From Comamonadaceae bacterium (GTDB taxonomy: Bacteria; Pseudomonadota; Gammaproteobacteria; Burkholderiales; Burkholderiaceae_C), in contig JAJTEW010000008.1 in the NCBI GenBank assembly GCA_021299875.1, positions 310,001 through 374,000 on the forward strand: a stretch of DNA of 64,000 bases. Reading direction: 5' to 3'. Made by a program: the position numbers and the translations under genes. Positions 62,851-64,000 of the stretch are shown here, one piece after another. Positions within the stretch are counted from its first letter, which is position 1, and every line of letters starts with the position of its first letter. Under the pieces are notes generated by a model, which worked only from the letters and a program-made list of their open reading frames with translations, was not told where the DNA came from and searched no databases.

Positions 62851-63045
62851 TTGACTCCCCCGGTTAATCGTGGCCCCAACTGCTGGCAATGCCGGCATTT
62901 CGCAGTCAGCCACGTGCCGTCCTCGCCCTATGCCTGCCGGGCCATGGGGTTTCAGTCACGTCTGATTCCTGCGCTGGAGGTCTTGCGTGTAGATGGCCGT
63001 TTTTGCCAGCTCTTTCACGCCAAAGATAAACCTGTGACCCATTGA
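62851..63045 (+). CDS. small cysteine-containing protein (CxxC), unknown
   Basis: 64 residues from a TTG at 62851; an in-frame stop lies at 62827 and there is no ATG in range. It contains [20 protein letters not shown] then [20 protein letters not shown] and CQLF, four Cys that could bind a metal. The pattern CxxCRHF...PYxCRAMGF resembles a small conserved Burkholderiales family of unknown function. Not obviously flagellar. Confidence 0.62.
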   Translation: MTPPVNRGPNCWQCRHFAVSHVPSSPYACRAMGFQSRLIPALEVLRVDGRFCQLFHAKDKPVTH

Positions 63046-63189
63046 GCTGCAGCCTTCGCTGACCTTGACCCATGGCACCTGGCTGCTGTCAATCTTCCGT
63101 CAAACAGAGTGTCAATTTCCAAAGATCATTAAGTTTTGTTTAAGTATTCATTTTTTAAAAAATAAAGTTCTTTTAGAGCAATTTAAATC

Positions 63190-63205
63190 CGGCACAAGTT
63201 TTGCT
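63190..63205 (+). promoter_or_regulatory. sigma-54 promoter for the FlrC-like gene
   Basis: CGGCACA-AGTT-TTGCT with exact GG-N10-GC spacing. Predicted start near 63216, leader of about 23 nt. The surrounding 63110-63195 is strongly AT-rich. Confidence 0.82.
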
Positions 63206-63238
63206 TTATCAGTCTCATTCGAACATGAGGCCACTGCC

Positions 63239-64000
63239 GTGAAGTCACAACCCGTATCTGCCCCTCTAGCCCTTTGGCAAGACCCCGAAACAGCCCTGAG
63301 CCCTGAGCACAATCAAGCTTTGCAGGCTTCCGGCTGGGCTGTGATGTCCGTGAACACACTGGACCACTTGTTGGCCCATGCGGTCGATGCAGCCATGGTG
63401 GTCCTGCACCTGACTTTGGACGTGACGCGACTCAAAGCCGTTCAACAACTCTTGCTAGACGCCAACCTCAGCCTGCCCGTGGTCTGCCGCGTCGACCGCA
63501 ATGATTTGGACCTGGCCGTTGAGGCCACACAAGCAGGTGCCTTGACCGTGTTGGCCACAGACGATGTGCGCCCAGCAGCTTGGCATCGTGTGCACGCGCA
63601 CTTCAAGCCCTCCGGCACCCGCGCCCCAAACACACCCGTACGCCAGGTCGTGTTCGTCGACCCCGCCAGCCAGCACCTGCTGGCTTTGGCACGCAAAGTG
63701 GCCCAAGCCGATGTGACGGCTTTGCTGGTGGGGCCCACAGGTTCTGGCAAAGAAGTCTTGGCGCGGGTGCTGCACGAAGCATCTGGCCGCGCCCTGGGCC
63801 CATTTGTGGCGCTGAACTGCGCGGCCATGCCCGAAAACCTGATCGAAGACATGTTGTTTGGCCACGAAAAAGGCGCTTTCACCGGGGCGCACCGTGAGCA
63901 AAAAGGTTTGTTTGAACAAGCCCAAGGCGGCACCTTGTTTTTGGACGAAATCGGTGAGATGCCGATGCACCTGCAAAGCAAGTTGCTGCGCGTGCTGCAA
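63239..64000 (+). CDS. sigma-54-dependent activator, FlrC/FleR-like (3' end outside window)
   Basis: 254 codons visible from GTG 63239 with GAGG upstream; the frame is open to the window edge. The first 120 residues have receiver-like length and alternation but no phospho-acceptor Asp: the expected strand reads MVVLHLTLD. The AAA+ domain then starts, with Walker A GPTGSGKE, an intact GAFTGA loop in [17 protein letters not shown], and [14 protein letters not shown]. It resembles FlrC/FleR, the second-tier activator of hook-basal-body genes. Its own sigma-54 promoter places it under the first-tier activator. Confidence 0.9.
   Translation, partial: MKSQPVSAPLALWQDPETALSPEHNQALQASGWAVMSVNTLDHLLAHAVDAAMVVLHLTLDVTRLKAVQQLLLDANLSLPVVCRVDRNDLDLAVEATQAGALTVLATDDVRPAAWHRVHAHFKPSGTRAPNTPVRQVVFVDPASQHLLALARKVAQADVTALLVGPTGSGKEVLARVLHEASGRALGPFVALNCAAMPENLIEDMLFGHEKGAFTGAHREQKGLFEQAQGGTLFLDEIGEMPMHLQSKLLRVLQ

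Overview
This window is a flagellar supercluster from a betaproteobacterium, most likely order Burkholderiales, family Comamonadaceae. The lineage is inferred from protein character, the moderately GC-rich composition and gene content; no search was run. It opens with the tail of a small unknown gene and a catabolic block (1-6968): a D-2-hydroxyacid dehydrogenase, a 3-hydroxyacyl-CoA dehydrogenase, an enoyl-CoA hydratase, a Crp/Fnr regulator, an APH-type kinase and an acyl-CoA dehydrogenase. Two tRNA genes, Pro(TGG) and Arg(TCT), follow, and everything after them concerns motility.

Flagellar layout. Minus strand 14244-7374: flhA-flhF-flhG-fliA, two unknown genes, then fliS with its own promoter. 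Plus strand 14468-23887: fliK-fliL-fliM-fliN-fliO-fliP-fliQ-fliR-flhB, then three tightly coupled unknown genes. After a minus-strand pair (a FemAB/GNAT-like protein and a surface-adhesin-E-like protein) come motA-motB, a small exported unknown, a minus-strand sigma-54 activator, and a plus-strand flgP-flgT-like operon that also encodes a LysM/FimV-like protein, a second FliK-like protein and an FlhB C-terminal paralogue. flgN, flgM and flgA lie on the minus strand. A LysM plus lytic-transglycosylase gene separates flgA from the rod-hook operon flgB-C-D-E-F-G-H-I-J-K-L, followed by fliD and flaG. The final 13 kb holds three flagellin-type genes interleaved with a 2060-residue repeat protein, an M10/serralysin-type metalloprotease, a TPR-like protein, a small cysteine protein, and the start of an FlrC-like sigma-54 activator cut by the window end.

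Regulation can be read directly. Sigma-54 (-24/-12) sites precede flhA, fliK, flgB, the TPR/flagellin unit and the FlrC-like gene, with a weaker one before flgA. Sigma-28 (FliA) sites with an exact 11-base spacer precede fliS, motAB, flgP-flgT, flgMN, fliD, flaG, fliC and the giant repeat gene. This is the Vibrio/Pseudomonas-type sigma-54 then sigma-28 hierarchy rather than an FlhDC scheme, and two sigma-54 activator genes are present.

The most unusual part is 51471-61275: a consensus-like sigma-28 promoter drives a giant protein of about fourteen modules with Ca-loop-like motifs and no signal peptide. It is followed by a zinc metalloprotease whose serralysin-like domain appears split by two hook/flagellin-like modules, and then by a divergent flagellin that begins two bases after the protease stop. 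I infer a flagellum-timed exoprotein/protease/flagellin unit. The other candidates for new biology are the three-gene module after flhB and the two unknown genes between fliA and fliS.
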